Origin: Lachnospiraceae bacterium
GTDB taxonomy: Bacteria; Bacillota; Clostridia; Lachnospirales; Lachnospiraceae
Direction: 5' to 3'
Assembly (NCBI GenBank): GCA_015057625.1
Contig: SVDZ01000005.1
Coordinates: 1 to 60,938 of the forward strand
Length of the DNA: 60,938 nt
Part shown: positions 52,357 to 60,850 of the stretch, one piece after another
Position numbering within the stretch: the first letter of the stretch is position 1
Layout: the number at the start of each line of letters is the position of its first letter
The notes under the pieces: model-generated
Told to the model about the DNA's origin: nothing
Seen by the model: the letters and a program-made list of their open reading frames with translations, nothing else
Databases searched by the model: none
Program-made: the position numbers and the translations under genes

Positions 52357-54145
52357 TGCACTCACCTCCTATAGCATTTACCGGACAGATATGACTGCAA
52401 AGTCCACATCCTGTACACAAGCCGCTGTCGATAGTAACCTGCCCGTCAACAGTAATAAGCGCAGGGCATCCAATCTCCCTGATACACTTCTTACAATTAA
52501 TACATTTATCACTAATCTTCATTTTCTTTTCAGATTTTACAATGGCAATACAAGGTGACTTGAAAATAATCGCCTTAACGCCCTTCATCTGCGCGCATTC
52601 TTTGATAACAGAAACTGCCTTCTCAAAATCAAGAGGATCAACTGTCTCAATCTTCTTAACGCCCATTCCTTCGAGCACACTTTGAATGCTAATCTTGTCA
52701 ACCACATCCCCCATCATATTTCTTCCTGTTCCCGGATGAGGCTGATGGCCGGTCATAGCGGTTGTGGAATTGTCAAGAACACAAAGAATCATGTCTGCTT
52801 CATTGTAAAGTGCATTGGCAACGCCTGTCATACCTGATGCAAAAAATGTGGAATCACCCACAAATGCAAAATTAGTACAATCCTTGTGAGTCCAGTTAAA
52901 TCCCTGAGCCATAGTGATTCCTGCACCCATACAAAGACAGGTGTCAACCATATCAAGCGGCATTGCATTACCAAGTGTGTAACAACCAATATCTCCACTA
53001 AAGATTGCCTTCTCCCCCTTCATAGCTTCCTTAACTGCATAAAATGAAGCTCTGTGCGGGCAACCGGCGCAAAGTACCGGTGGTCTTACAGGAAGTTTTG
53101 GCATATCGCTCAAATCAATCATGCAATCGCTCTCATCAATTCCAAGAAATAATCCGAGAACCTCTCTTGCTGACTCAGCAGAATTTTCACCGCTAAGCGC
53201 CACATCTCCTGTGTGTTTTCCTCTAATTTTAATATTCAAATGATGCTTACCTACAAGTTTTAAGAGTTCCTCCTCAATAAACGGATGAAGTTCCTCAAAA
53301 CACAGAACCTCTTCCACTCCCTCCAACGCCTTGAGAGCGAAATCTTCAGGAAATGGGAACGGTGTTCCAATCTTGCAAATCTTCACATCACTTTTATCCT
53401 TAAGAAATTCCATTGCGTAAGCGTAACTGATACCACCTGCAAATACGGCCTTTTTGCCGTTACCTCTCACGCTGTTATATTTATAATTTGAAAAATCCGA
53501 ACCAATCTGTGGATTTCTCTTTTCAATCATGGCATGATTTGCAAAAGACAATCTCGGGAAAATAACCCATCTAGAAGAATCCTTTTCAAAATCATCATGT
53601 TTCTTACATTCAAAAGAATCCGGCACTTCAACAGAAGCATATCCGTGACACACTCTTGTAGTCGGTCTAAACAATACCGGTGTCTTATATTTTTCAGAAT
53701 ATTCAAATGCATCCTGAATCATTTGATAAGCTTCCTCCGGTGTAGAAGGATCAAAAACAGGTATCTTGCAAAAACTTCCAAAAAGTCTTGTATCCTGTTC
53801 TGTCTGTGATGAGATTGGTCCCGGATCATCTGCCGATACCACTACCATTCCACCTTTTACACCTACATATGCTAAAGACATAAGCGGATCGGATGCAACA
53901 TTAAGTCCTACCTGCTTCATGGTAACCATCGTTCTTGCTCCTGTGTATGAAGCTGCAGCCGCAACTTCCATAGCTGCCTTCTCATTTATAGACCATTCCA
54001 AATGAATATCTCCATTATTGTACTTAGAAATAGTCTCAATTATTTCAGATGATGGTGTCCCGGGATATCCTGCAACTACATTCACTCCCGCAGCCATTGC
54101 ACCAAGGGCAATAGCACCATTTCCCATAACATATTCTCTCTTCAT
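52349..54145 (-). CDS. iorA: indolepyruvate ferredoxin oxidoreductase, alpha subunit
   Basis: A 598-residue TPP enzyme. The N-terminal pyrimidine-binding part has AGYPGTPSSEIIETI. The TPP site reads FVGDSTFFASGMTGVANALYN with DNSTTAMTGHQPHPG. The C-terminus carries two 4Fe-4S clusters in CINCKKCIREIGCPAL and CTGCGLCSHICPVNAI. It decarboxylates indolepyruvate, phenylpyruvate or 4-hydroxyphenylpyruvate from aromatic amino acid transamination. CGAGGAGGAACTATAA precedes the ATG. It is the first gene of the operon with iorB and paaK. Confidence 0.95.
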   Translation of the reverse strand: MKREYVMGNGAIALGAMAAGVNVVAGYPGTPSSEIIETISKYNNGDIHLEWSINEKAAMEVAAAASYTGARTMVTMKQVGLNVASDPLMSLAYVGVKGGMVVVSADDPGPISSQTEQDTRLFGSFCKIPVFDPSTPEEAYQMIQDAFEYSEKYKTPVLFRPTTRVCHGYASVEVPDSFECKKHDDFEKDSSRWVIFPRLSFANHAMIEKRNPQIGSDFSNYKYNSVRGNGKKAVFAGGISYAYAMEFLKDKSDVKICKIGTPFPFPEDFALKALEGVEEVLCFEELHPFIEEELLKLVGKHHLNIKIRGKHTGDVALSGENSAESAREVLGLFLGIDESDCMIDLSDMPKLPVRPPVLCAGCPHRASFYAVKEAMKGEKAIFSGDIGCYTLGNAMPLDMVDTCLCMGAGITMAQGFNWTHKDCTNFAFVGDSTFFASGMTGVANALYNEADMILCVLDNSTTAMTGHQPHPGTGRNMMGDVVDKISIQSVLEGMGVKKIETVDPLDFEKAVSVIKECAQMKGVKAIIFKSPCIAIVKSEKKMKISDKCINCKKCIREIGCPALITVDGQVTIDSGLCTGCGLCSHICPVNAIGGECNE

Positions 54146-54180
54146 TTATAGTTCCTCCTCGATTGTTCATCGAATAACGT

Positions 54181-54210
54181 AAAAATGTCCCAGGGCAATG
54201 CCCTGGGACA
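54181..54210 (-). terminator. terminator of the GH64-type glucanase gene
   Basis: The perfect 11-bp arms TGTCCCAGGGC and GCCCTGGGACA flank three bases, and TTTTT follows on the minus strand. Confidence 0.93.
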
Positions 54211-54233
54211 CTCCATTTACTATTATAAATTCA

Positions 54234-57200
54234 TTACCACTTAAGGTCAATAATTAATGCGTCTGCATCGTTTGTCTGAAGTAATGTACTCTGATCATTT
54301 ACATCATCATAGCAGAAACCGTAAGCAAGACCTACAAATGAATGTCTGTGCATGAATCCTGCGTAGAAGTTGTTGATGTCATTCTTGTAGTACTTAGAAA
54401 TATCATAGTAATCAGCAGGTGAAGTAGCAACACCTCTGTTGAATGCTGCACAAAGCTGAGCTTCAATAGCTTTTTCAACAATAGACTTGCTTTCTTCACT
54501 GTGTCTGTTAAATGCTCCTCTTCCTTCGAGTACATCCTGTGTAGATGGCTTGTCTACATAGTAAACTGTTCCATCTCCATTTGAACTTCTAAAGTGCATT
54601 CTGTCACCGTAAACTCTACCGATGTAAGCACCCTGCTCTAAGTTGATAACTAAATCTTCATTAGAGTACTTAGACCAGAACTGGTTAATATATCCATCAA
54701 AGTAGTTTCCATAAATCTGACCCTCATTGAATGTAGTCTTACATGGAGCCATAATTCTCTTATCACCAACTAATGTCTGGAATGCAGCTGGAGCCTCTGC
54801 CCTGAATGCTGCGAATGTATCAGCTCGTGAATCCATATCACCAACTGTCTTATCATAAGTTACATACTGAGTATGTCCTAATAATCTTGTTACTGTTGGG
54901 AAACAGAAGTAATCTACTCTTGTTGTATTTCCCCAGTAGAACTTACCTGAAATAGTAAACTCTTCAAACTCGAATAATGTATCTGCATTTGGATCATCTT
55001 TGTTATTAAGATCAGGTCCTGCATAACCAACATTGCCTGCTCCATCCTGATTGAATCCAATGTACATTGGCTTACCGTAGCTTAAGTACATACGTCCTGA
55101 ATTAATTGATCCAATGTAGAAGTGATCACACTCTGATAACTTGTGACAAACTACAGGAGCGTAGTCTCTGTTGCCAATCTTTCCTGTGTTAAGTGCTACA
55201 GAACCTCTGATAAGGTTTCCGTTTGTATCTACGTAGCACATTTTATCATCAGCATCTTTACCGAATAAACACCAGTAAATATCATTGTCTGAGTACTGTC
55301 CGTTAGTCTTATTGTTCATCTGGATAAGAATCTTATCACTCTGATAATTGTATCTTACAGCAGGTCTTAAGTTCATTGGAACTGTAGGTGCCTCTGTCTC
55401 TCTCTCTCCTACGCCTCTAACATTAACTGTAAGTGTAGTTGGCAGAGATTCTTTTGAATTTGATAATGTTCTAATTGTTACTGTATGTGTTCCTTCGAAG
55501 TATACAGGCATTGTAATACTTGAAGCTGGAACTGCTGTTCTTCTTCTCTCACCGTCAACGTATACGTTGTAGCAGTTAATAGCACCTGCTCCCCAAACAA
55601 CATGTACATAACCATCTTTTGGTGAATCAACTACCATACCAAATGGTTTTTCGATAGAAGGATCTTCTGGATATGATCCTGAATTGTCTGTAGGATTCTC
55701 AGTATAACCTGATGTAGGCTGCTGCTGTGTAGCTGTGTTTCCTGAGAATGTATGCTTAATTGTAGTCATTGCTGACTCACCACTTGCATTTACTGCTGTG
55801 ATACCAATTGTATGCTCACCTGCTGTGAGATATGATGAGTAGTTTGCTGCATTGAAAGCTCCACCTGTGATACCTTCAGCAACTTTTCTTCCGTCAACAT
55901 AGAAGTTATATGTAACTCCATCAGCGCCTGCCCATGCAAAGTAATATGGAAGATCTGCATTACCTGCAAATGTCAAACCTACAGGCTGTGCAGGACCGTT
56001 TCCTGTCTGAGCTTTTGTAGTAGGTGCCTGTGTTGGTGCCTGTGTTGTAGTTGTCTGTCCTGAAACTTCAGTAATTCTAACATTGCTGAATTCAATAACT
56101 GTGCCTGCATCAATCTGTCCAAGGTTGAACATAAGCTTAATATTTGATGTAGACATAGGGAATGTTCCTGTAATAGTCTGTTTTGTATTTGCTGAAACAT
56201 TTGCATTTACAAATGTAGAACTATTGTTTTCATTTGATGCATCTTCTTTCATAAGGAATGAAGCTGCCTTGCTTGATTTAACATCAACTGAAACTTTGTA
56301 TGTCTTACCTGAAGTTACTGTATCTGTATATCTAGCCTGAATCAACCAGTCGTTTTTATCATTTGAATCAACACGCATGCTCAATACGCCATTTTCTAAC
56401 TTATAAGCACCTGTTGCTGTACCAGCCCAGTCACCAAAATATGCACTCCAATTTCCTAAGTTAGGCCAATCGTTTGCAATTGCTGTTGTGTACTGAACGC
56501 CAGCCTTTGTAGTTGGTGCCTGTGTAGGTGCCTGTGTTGTAGGTGCCTGTGTTGTAGCAACAGTTTCTGTCTCACCTGCTATCTCTCCAGGTATATAAGA
56601 ATCATCGTTCCAATCATACTCAACTACCTGATAGTTTGGATTGCAAACTTTAAGGATGTTGTTGTAAAGGTATTCATGTGCTGCACCGTTAGGCATTCTA
56701 ATACCTTGATATAAATAATCAGCAATGCTTACAACTGTAATCTTATGAATAGGACTGTATGAAACAGTACCGTCTTTTAATTTAGCATAAGCTCTAACAC
56801 GAATTTCTGCATTATAGAAATTAGCGTCTTTAACTAACTTCATAGTCATAGCTCTGCTAACTGCATTTGCATTTTTGCTATAATTCTTTGAAATAATACC
56901 AGCTGAAGTAGCTGTGAAATCATAAACTCCTGAATTTGAACTGTTTACTACCATATCTGATGTAGCCGTATCTTCAACAAGTCCGTATAATAAACCACAA
57001 CTTGAAACTGAATTAGACGGGTCTGTAATAGAATAAATAGTTCTATAACCCTCCCATGAAGTGCTAATCTGATAACCATTAAGTTCAACTGTTACACTAG
57101 CTGCCTGGGTCTTATGAACTGGTCCGCTCATAGTTACCATCAGTGCAATAGCACATACAGAAGACACAAAGCGTCTTCCTGCTTTGAAAAAATCTCTCAT
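54234..57200 (-). CDS. secreted GH64-type beta-1,3-glucanase with binding domains
   Basis: An exported protein of 988 residues with a signal peptide (about 1-33). It has the shared module (about 36-195), a TTQAPTQAPTT linker and a CBM4/9-like beta domain (about 238-385). Two Fn3-like domains follow (about 400-490 and 515-605), with parallel motifs YNFYVDGRKVAEG and YNVYVDGERRR. A C-terminal domain (about 610-988) resembles GH64, with TLFEFEEFTISG, TRVDYFCFPTVTRLLG and GYINQFWSKYSNEDL. GH64 enzymes cut beta-1,3-glucan into oligosaccharides, so fungal, callose-like or cereal glucan is the likely target. The family call is from motif memory. AAGGGAG precedes the ATG. Confidence 0.83.
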   Translation of the reverse strand: MRDFFKAGRRFVSSVCAIALMVTMSGPVHKTQAASVTVELNGYQISTSWEGYRTIYSITDPSNSVSSCGLLYGLVEDTATSDMVVNSSNSGVYDFTATSAGIISKNYSKNANAVSRAMTMKLVKDANFYNAEIRVRAYAKLKDGTVSYSPIHKITVVSIADYLYQGIRMPNGAAHEYLYNNILKVCNPNYQVVEYDWNDDSYIPGEIAGETETVATTQAPTTQAPTQAPTTKAGVQYTTAIANDWPNLGNWSAYFGDWAGTATGAYKLENGVLSMRVDSNDKNDWLIQARYTDTVTSGKTYKVSVDVKSSKAASFLMKEDASNENNSSTFVNANVSANTKQTITGTFPMSTSNIKLMFNLGQIDAGTVIEFSNVRITEVSGQTTTTQAPTQAPTTKAQTGNGPAQPVGLTFAGNADLPYYFAWAGADGVTYNFYVDGRKVAEGITGGAFNAANYSSYLTAGEHTIGITAVNASGESAMTTIKHTFSGNTATQQQPTSGYTENPTDNSGSYPEDPSIEKPFGMVVDSPKDGYVHVVWGAGAINCYNVYVDGERRRTAVPASSITMPVYFEGTHTVTIRTLSNSKESLPTTLTVNVRGVGERETEAPTVPMNLRPAVRYNYQSDKILIQMNNKTNGQYSDNDIYWCLFGKDADDKMCYVDTNGNLIRGSVALNTGKIGNRDYAPVVCHKLSECDHFYIGSINSGRMYLSYGKPMYIGFNQDGAGNVGYAGPDLNNKDDPNADTLFEFEEFTISGKFYWGNTTRVDYFCFPTVTRLLGHTQYVTYDKTVGDMDSRADTFAAFRAEAPAAFQTLVGDKRIMAPCKTTFNEGQIYGNYFDGYINQFWSKYSNEDLVINLEQGAYIGRVYGDRMHFRSSNGDGTVYYVDKPSTQDVLEGRGAFNRHSEESKSIVEKAIEAQLCAAFNRGVATSPADYYDISKYYKNDINNFYAGFMHRHSFVGLAYGFCYDDVNDQSTLLQTNDADALIIDLKW

Positions 57201-57398
57201 TTTCTTTTCTCCCTTTCAATTCTTTTCTCTTCGTAGATTGGATATTATTTAGTTGTAATCCGCTCAACCCATATCATCTACATTATGCACTATCTCCAAC
57301 AAAAACACAAGGGATTGAAATATTTTTATACACTTTTTTCACAATTTCACAGATATATATAACAATCTGTATAACAAAATGTTGAAATAGTTTCAGAT

Positions 57399-57404
57399 AT
57401 TATA
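57399..57404 (-). promoter_or_regulatory. -10 of the glucanase gene
   Basis: TATAAT occurs on the minus strand, leaving a leader of about 190 nt. The -35 is poor (TTATCG at 17 bp). The rest of 57201-57464 is AT-rich without genes. Confidence 0.4.
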
Positions 57405-57464
57405 GTCTTTTTATAAAACAACGATAAATTTTAGTGTAAATATGTTTTTATTTAAAATGTCCCC

Positions 57465-58010
57465 CTATCCAGGGAATCTTTCAACTTCTATTTTTTCAAA
57501 TCTATATTTTTGTTTTACATCCGGATATTTTTCTCTGTCAACTTCAGACATAAACATATCATAAGGTCTTGCGCATACCTTGAAAGGCGAATACATTGCC
57601 TGATACACCACAAGTTTCTCACCTGTTTCAGTGTGGCTCGCAAAAGCAAGAATCTTGTATATGTACATGGAATTATCTTCTGTGATCCACTCTCTCTTGA
57701 AATGTCTCACTATATCTCCCACAGCTATATCTCTATCCGCAGAATTTCCGCTTCCATTCACATTTCCGCTTCCCACAAGATTGTCCATAATTCTCTCGTC
57801 ATCAGAGGTTTCTTTATTACGAGTTTCTTCTATATTATTGTCTATCTCTATAACCGGAACATATTCGTCTTTTTCAATTGGAACTGGAATGCCGCTTTTT
57901 CCTATAATACTGACACCGCCGTACCAGGTGCTGTCAACCTCGTACTCTTCACCTACAACGTACTCCAACGAATATTCACTTTTCTTCTTAACAATCTTAA
58001 CCTTAGACAT
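57465..58010 (-). CDS. DUF1653-domain protein
   Basis: A protein of 181 residues with two small domains. The N-terminal part (1-60) is SH3-like, with EYVVGEEYEVDSTWYGGVSIIGK. A polar linker follows (about 60-95). The C-terminal part is a DUF1653 domain (GDIVRHFKREW ... YIYKILAFASHTETGEKLVVYQAMY ... RPYDMFMSEVD). DUF1653 proteins are small cytosolic proteins of unknown role. The N-terminal addition is unusual, since the domain is more often found alone. Confidence 0.78.
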   Translation of the reverse strand: MSKVKIVKKKSEYSLEYVVGEEYEVDSTWYGGVSIIGKSGIPVPIEKDEYVPVIEIDNNIEETRNKETSDDERIMDNLVGSGNVNGSGNSADRDIAVGDIVRHFKREWITEDNSMYIYKILAFASHTETGEKLVVYQAMYSPFKVCARPYDMFMSEVDREKYPDVKQKYRFEKIEVERFPG

Positions 58011-58101
58011 ATCTATATCCTCAACTATCCTTCACCAACTATAGATTCAAGAACACCTCAACGTTCTTAGGAGTCACCTCACATCTGATATAAAGTCAAT
58101 A

Positions 58102-58620
58102 TTACTTAACCATAGCCTCTATATAACCTTCTGCTTCTTTATTAAATTCTTTTTCATAAGAGACATAGTAAACCTTTGTTCCAATTCTTGAGAGAATGTA
58201 TGACGGATAGCCAATTTCCTCTGTTGGAACCACGCTTACTCCTCTGTCTCCTGCCTGATAATCATTAACCATTTCATCTGAAAATGTACCAGCTACATTG
58301 TCAATAAATAAATTAGCTTTTTCTTCTGAGTCAAAATAAGCATATCCGTAGAGAACCTGAGTTTTTTTGTCCTCTCCGGCAACTAAATATGTAAGAATAT
58401 TTTTTGCCTCTACTTTCACCTTACCATTTAAAGTTTCTTCTACATATTTTTTAAAAGGCTCTTTTCCCTGAAGATAGCCTTCATCCTTGATTTCTTCTAT
58501 AACAACCTGATTATCTTTTTCTTTTTTTGCATTACTGCAAGCCGTAAATGAAGTGCATAAAACCGCTCCTGATAGCATAGTAATCATCACTTTTTTAACA
58601 ATATTTTTTTCAAATCTCAT
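58102..58620 (-). CDS. lipoprotein with DUF4358-like fold
   Basis: A 172-residue lipoprotein. The signal peptide ends in the lipobox SFTACSN at about residues 25-31, so the cysteine would carry the lipid anchor. The mature part is a compact alpha/beta domain (YLVAGEDKKTQVLYGYAYFDSEEKANLFIDNV). I recall similar small lipoproteins in Lachnospiraceae but cannot fix the family. AAAGGAG precedes the chosen ATG; the open frame extends seven codons further. It is transcribed away from the plus-strand gene at 58792. Confidence 0.7.
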   Translation of the reverse strand: MRFEKNIVKKVMITMLSGAVLCTSFTACSNAKKEKDNQVVIEEIKDEGYLQGKEPFKKYVEETLNGKVKVEAKNILTYLVAGEDKKTQVLYGYAYFDSEEKANLFIDNVAGTFSDEMVNDYQAGDRGVSVVPTEEIGYPSYILSRIGTKVYYVSYEKEFNKEAEGYIEAMVK

Positions 58621-58791
58621 TATAATTCTCCTTTTTTCCACAATTCTTCATTGATAATACATCATTCCTGCATAATATACTATATATTTTTTGCCTTTTA
58701 TGCATAAAATTCATAAAATATTCACATTTTCTCAACAAAAAAGTATAAATTATTCTGCAAGAATTAAAGTATGAGGAGGAGGTGGTATGAA

Positions 58792-59247
58792 TTGTTTGAA
58801 GAAAACTATATGGTTGGGCAAATAAGCAAAAAGTTTGGGGTTAACGAAATCGATTTATTCAGTCACTTTAAAATGATGAACTATTTTTACAAAAAAGATG
58901 CGAGGAACTTCGAAGCAGTTTTGGAAGAGGAAAAACCAAAATGTAACGAAACTGGCCCTCAGGCCAACATCACTATCTATTGTGGACAGACCGAATTGTC
59001 CTATATGATATTTGTAAATAACAGCTTTGTCAAAGCAGGAGCAGTCACAAATGTGAAGGACTCTAGAATCATTGACAACATAATAAGCGATTTCATAGAA
59101 AAGTTCCACGGAACTAAATTAGTTATCGGTAATATTATTTTTGATGGTAAAAATGCAGGAACGTATTATAATGCATTTAAATCAAAAATCTCAGGAAACC
59201 TAAAGAACCATTTGTATTATGCCCATGATTTCTATCAAGCACAGTAA
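58792..59247 (+). CDS. unassigned small soluble protein
   Basis: A protein of about 151 residues, likely starting at TTG nine bases after AGGAGG. The upstream ATG in this frame (58771) overlaps that site and cannot use it. The sequence opens with a helix-turn-helix-like stretch (GQISKKFGVNEIDLFSHFKMMNYFY). A beta-rich part follows (ITIYCGQTELSYMIFVNNSFVKAG). There is no signal peptide or membrane helix. I do not recognise the family. It has its own terminator and stands alone among minus-strand genes. Confidence 0.6.
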   Translation: MFEENYMVGQISKKFGVNEIDLFSHFKMMNYFYKKDARNFEAVLEEEKPKCNETGPQANITIYCGQTELSYMIFVNNSFVKAGAVTNVKDSRIIDNIISDFIEKFHGTKLVIGNIIFDGKNAGTYYNAFKSKISGNLKNHLYYAHDFYQAQ

Positions 59248-59286
59248 CTTGGACTAGTTAGCCATACTACAATTATTTCCTTTCGG

Positions 59287-59316
59287 ACGCCGCAGTACTC
59301 CAGCTGCGGCGTTTTC
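59287..59316 (+). terminator. terminator of the gene at 58792
   Basis: The perfect 9-bp GC-rich arms ACGCCGCAG and CTGCGGCGT end in TTTT. Confidence 0.9.
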
Positions 59317-59326
59317 GTGTGTAAAC

Positions 59327-59374
59327 AAAAAAAGAGATGTTCTCAGAACGTTTTAACATCCATAGAACATCTCT
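59327..59374 (-). terminator. terminator of the gene at 59528
   Basis: The perfect 11-bp arms AGAGATGTTCT and AGAACATCTCT are followed by seven T on the minus strand. It lies beyond the AT-rich repeat, so that repeat is in the 3' untranslated part. Confidence 0.9.
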
Positions 59375-59510
59375 ATTTATTTTGTTTTATTTTGTTTTAT
59401 TTTTTTGTATTAATTAGTTTTCTATTAATTAGTTTTCTATTAATTAATTTTGTTTTAATTAGTTTTCTATTATTATTAATTTTGTTTTAATTAGTTTTCT
59501 ATTATTTTTA
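59375..59510. repeat. AT-rich tandem repeat, AATTAGTTTTCTATT units
   Basis: Four copies of AATTAGTTTTCTATT occur, with two copies of AATTTTGTTTT between them and TTTTGTTTTA at the start. The unit resembles the TTCTATTATAAG repeat at 31831-31879. No gene is seen. Confidence 0.75.
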
Positions 59511-59527
59511 ATATTTGCAACAGCGCA

Positions 59528-59998
59528 CTAGTATGGAAGTTTGATGTTGAAGTCGTCTGCGAAACTATTATCATAAACTTCTAAGAACTCCACCACAAAC
59601 TGTGCCTGCCTCTTTGCGTTTTCTGATCCGCCGGAAACTTTCTTTCCTTTTTTCAAATACTCTCTATAACTTTTATCTGACAATTCTGCAAGTTTAAACT
59701 CTTCTTTTATTAGATTAACACCTGTCTTGTAATCTGTTTTCAAAGCCTCCAATGCAACCTGAGGATCTACAAATACAGGCTTTCCCTGCGAATTTGCTCC
59801 AATTTTAAATGCCTCACCATGGTCCTCAAAGTACTTAACATCTATAGTTTCATCCTGTCCCTGTGCAACATATTCACCGCTGTACATAAGACTCTTTTTT
59901 TCGTTGGTTCCGTAAACAATTACTAAAATAGATGCTAATAATAACACTGCAAAAAAGAGAAAGAAACCTACAGAACTACTCTTTCTGTTATCAATCAT
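59528..59998 (-). CDS. single-pass membrane protein of unknown function
   Basis: A protein of 156 residues with one N-terminal membrane helix (about 10-29) and an outer domain of about 125 residues. The outer domain has a helical character in ALEALKTDYKTGVNLIKEEFKLAELSDKSYREYLKKG. Its C-terminus reads RQAQFVVEFLEVYDNSF. GTAGGAGG lies 13 bases before the ATG. No family is recognised. It shows no obvious link to the HD-protein gene behind it. Confidence 0.6.
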   Translation of the reverse strand: MIDNRKSSSVGFFLFFAVLLLASILVIVYGTNEKKSLMYSGEYVAQGQDETIDVKYFEDHGEAFKIGANSQGKPVFVDPQVALEALKTDYKTGVNLIKEEFKLAELSDKSYREYLKKGKKVSGGSENAKRQAQFVVEFLEVYDNSFADDFNIKLPY

Positions 59999-60169
59999 AC
60001 TCTATTAAAACCTCCTACAATATCCCATCGTGTCGTCTCATTGGAATTGAAACTATTAATAAAATGAGTATAATTTTTCTTTCTTTTGCAAATATAGATA
60101 TTATCTGCATTTATATATTATTACTTCTATTTTATCACAAAATAAATAAAATAATAGCAAAATTTATAA

Positions 60170-60814
60170 TTATACATATCTTTTTAGACTTTCCATCACG
60201 GCAAGCATGTGATAACGCACTAAAAACATAGCATTTTTGTAGGTCGGATACTCGTTTTCAATAGCATCAATCAAAGGAAAAACATAGTCCTCTGTCTCTG
60301 TAATATATGCATTTATTCTCTCTCTTGAAAATCCGGTAGCCATTTTAGAAATATTGTGACACCTATCAAGTATTTTAACCAGCATTGCCAATCTGTCAGT
60401 TTTGATTTTTTTATAATATTCATTTTCATGATAGATAGTTTCCTTATTTTTGGTCACATATTCAACTGCAGTTTTCGCCGCTTCTCCTATAGGCAAGTCC
60501 CCCGGTCTAATTCGCTCTCCTCTCTCGTCAACACAATCCTCACAAACATCATGGCAAAGACATGCCGCCACAAGAGAATCCTCAAAAATCTGCAATGACA
60601 AAGCATGTGCCGCTACCGTCAACGGATGAATCACATAAGGAAGCTCGCACTCGCCTTTCCTCAATTGCCCTGCGTGCGCTTTCATCACATAGGGAAGTGC
60701 CGCCAGAGTCTGAGACATATTGTGTTTCTTCGCTGTCTCTTCAATAAAACTATAAATCCCATCAACATTGAACTGACTATAAATCAATTCCCATTCAGTC
60801 AAATTTCTATCCAT
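60170..60814 (-). CDS. RelA/SpoT-type HD-domain hydrolase
   Basis: A 214-residue single HD domain. The metal-binding motifs are VMKAHAGQLRKGECELPYVIHPLTVA, ACLCHDVCED (the HD pair) and MLVKILDRCHNISKM. This matches the (p)ppGpp-hydrolase part of SpoT and small Mesh1-like hydrolases. No synthetase domain is present. It could lower alarmone levels or act on another nucleotide. GGGAGGTTTGT precedes the ATG; the ATG five codons upstream overlaps that site. Confidence 0.8.
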   Translation of the reverse strand: MDRNLTEWELIYSQFNVDGIYSFIEETAKKHNMSQTLAALPYVMKAHAGQLRKGECELPYVIHPLTVAAHALSLQIFEDSLVAACLCHDVCEDCVDERGERIRPGDLPIGEAAKTAVEYVTKNKETIYHENEYYKKIKTDRLAMLVKILDRCHNISKMATGFSRERINAYITETEDYVFPLIDAIENEYPTYKNAMFLVRYHMLAVMESLKRYV

Positions 60815-60850
60815 ACAAACCTCCCACATACTAAAGCCACATCATTTTAT

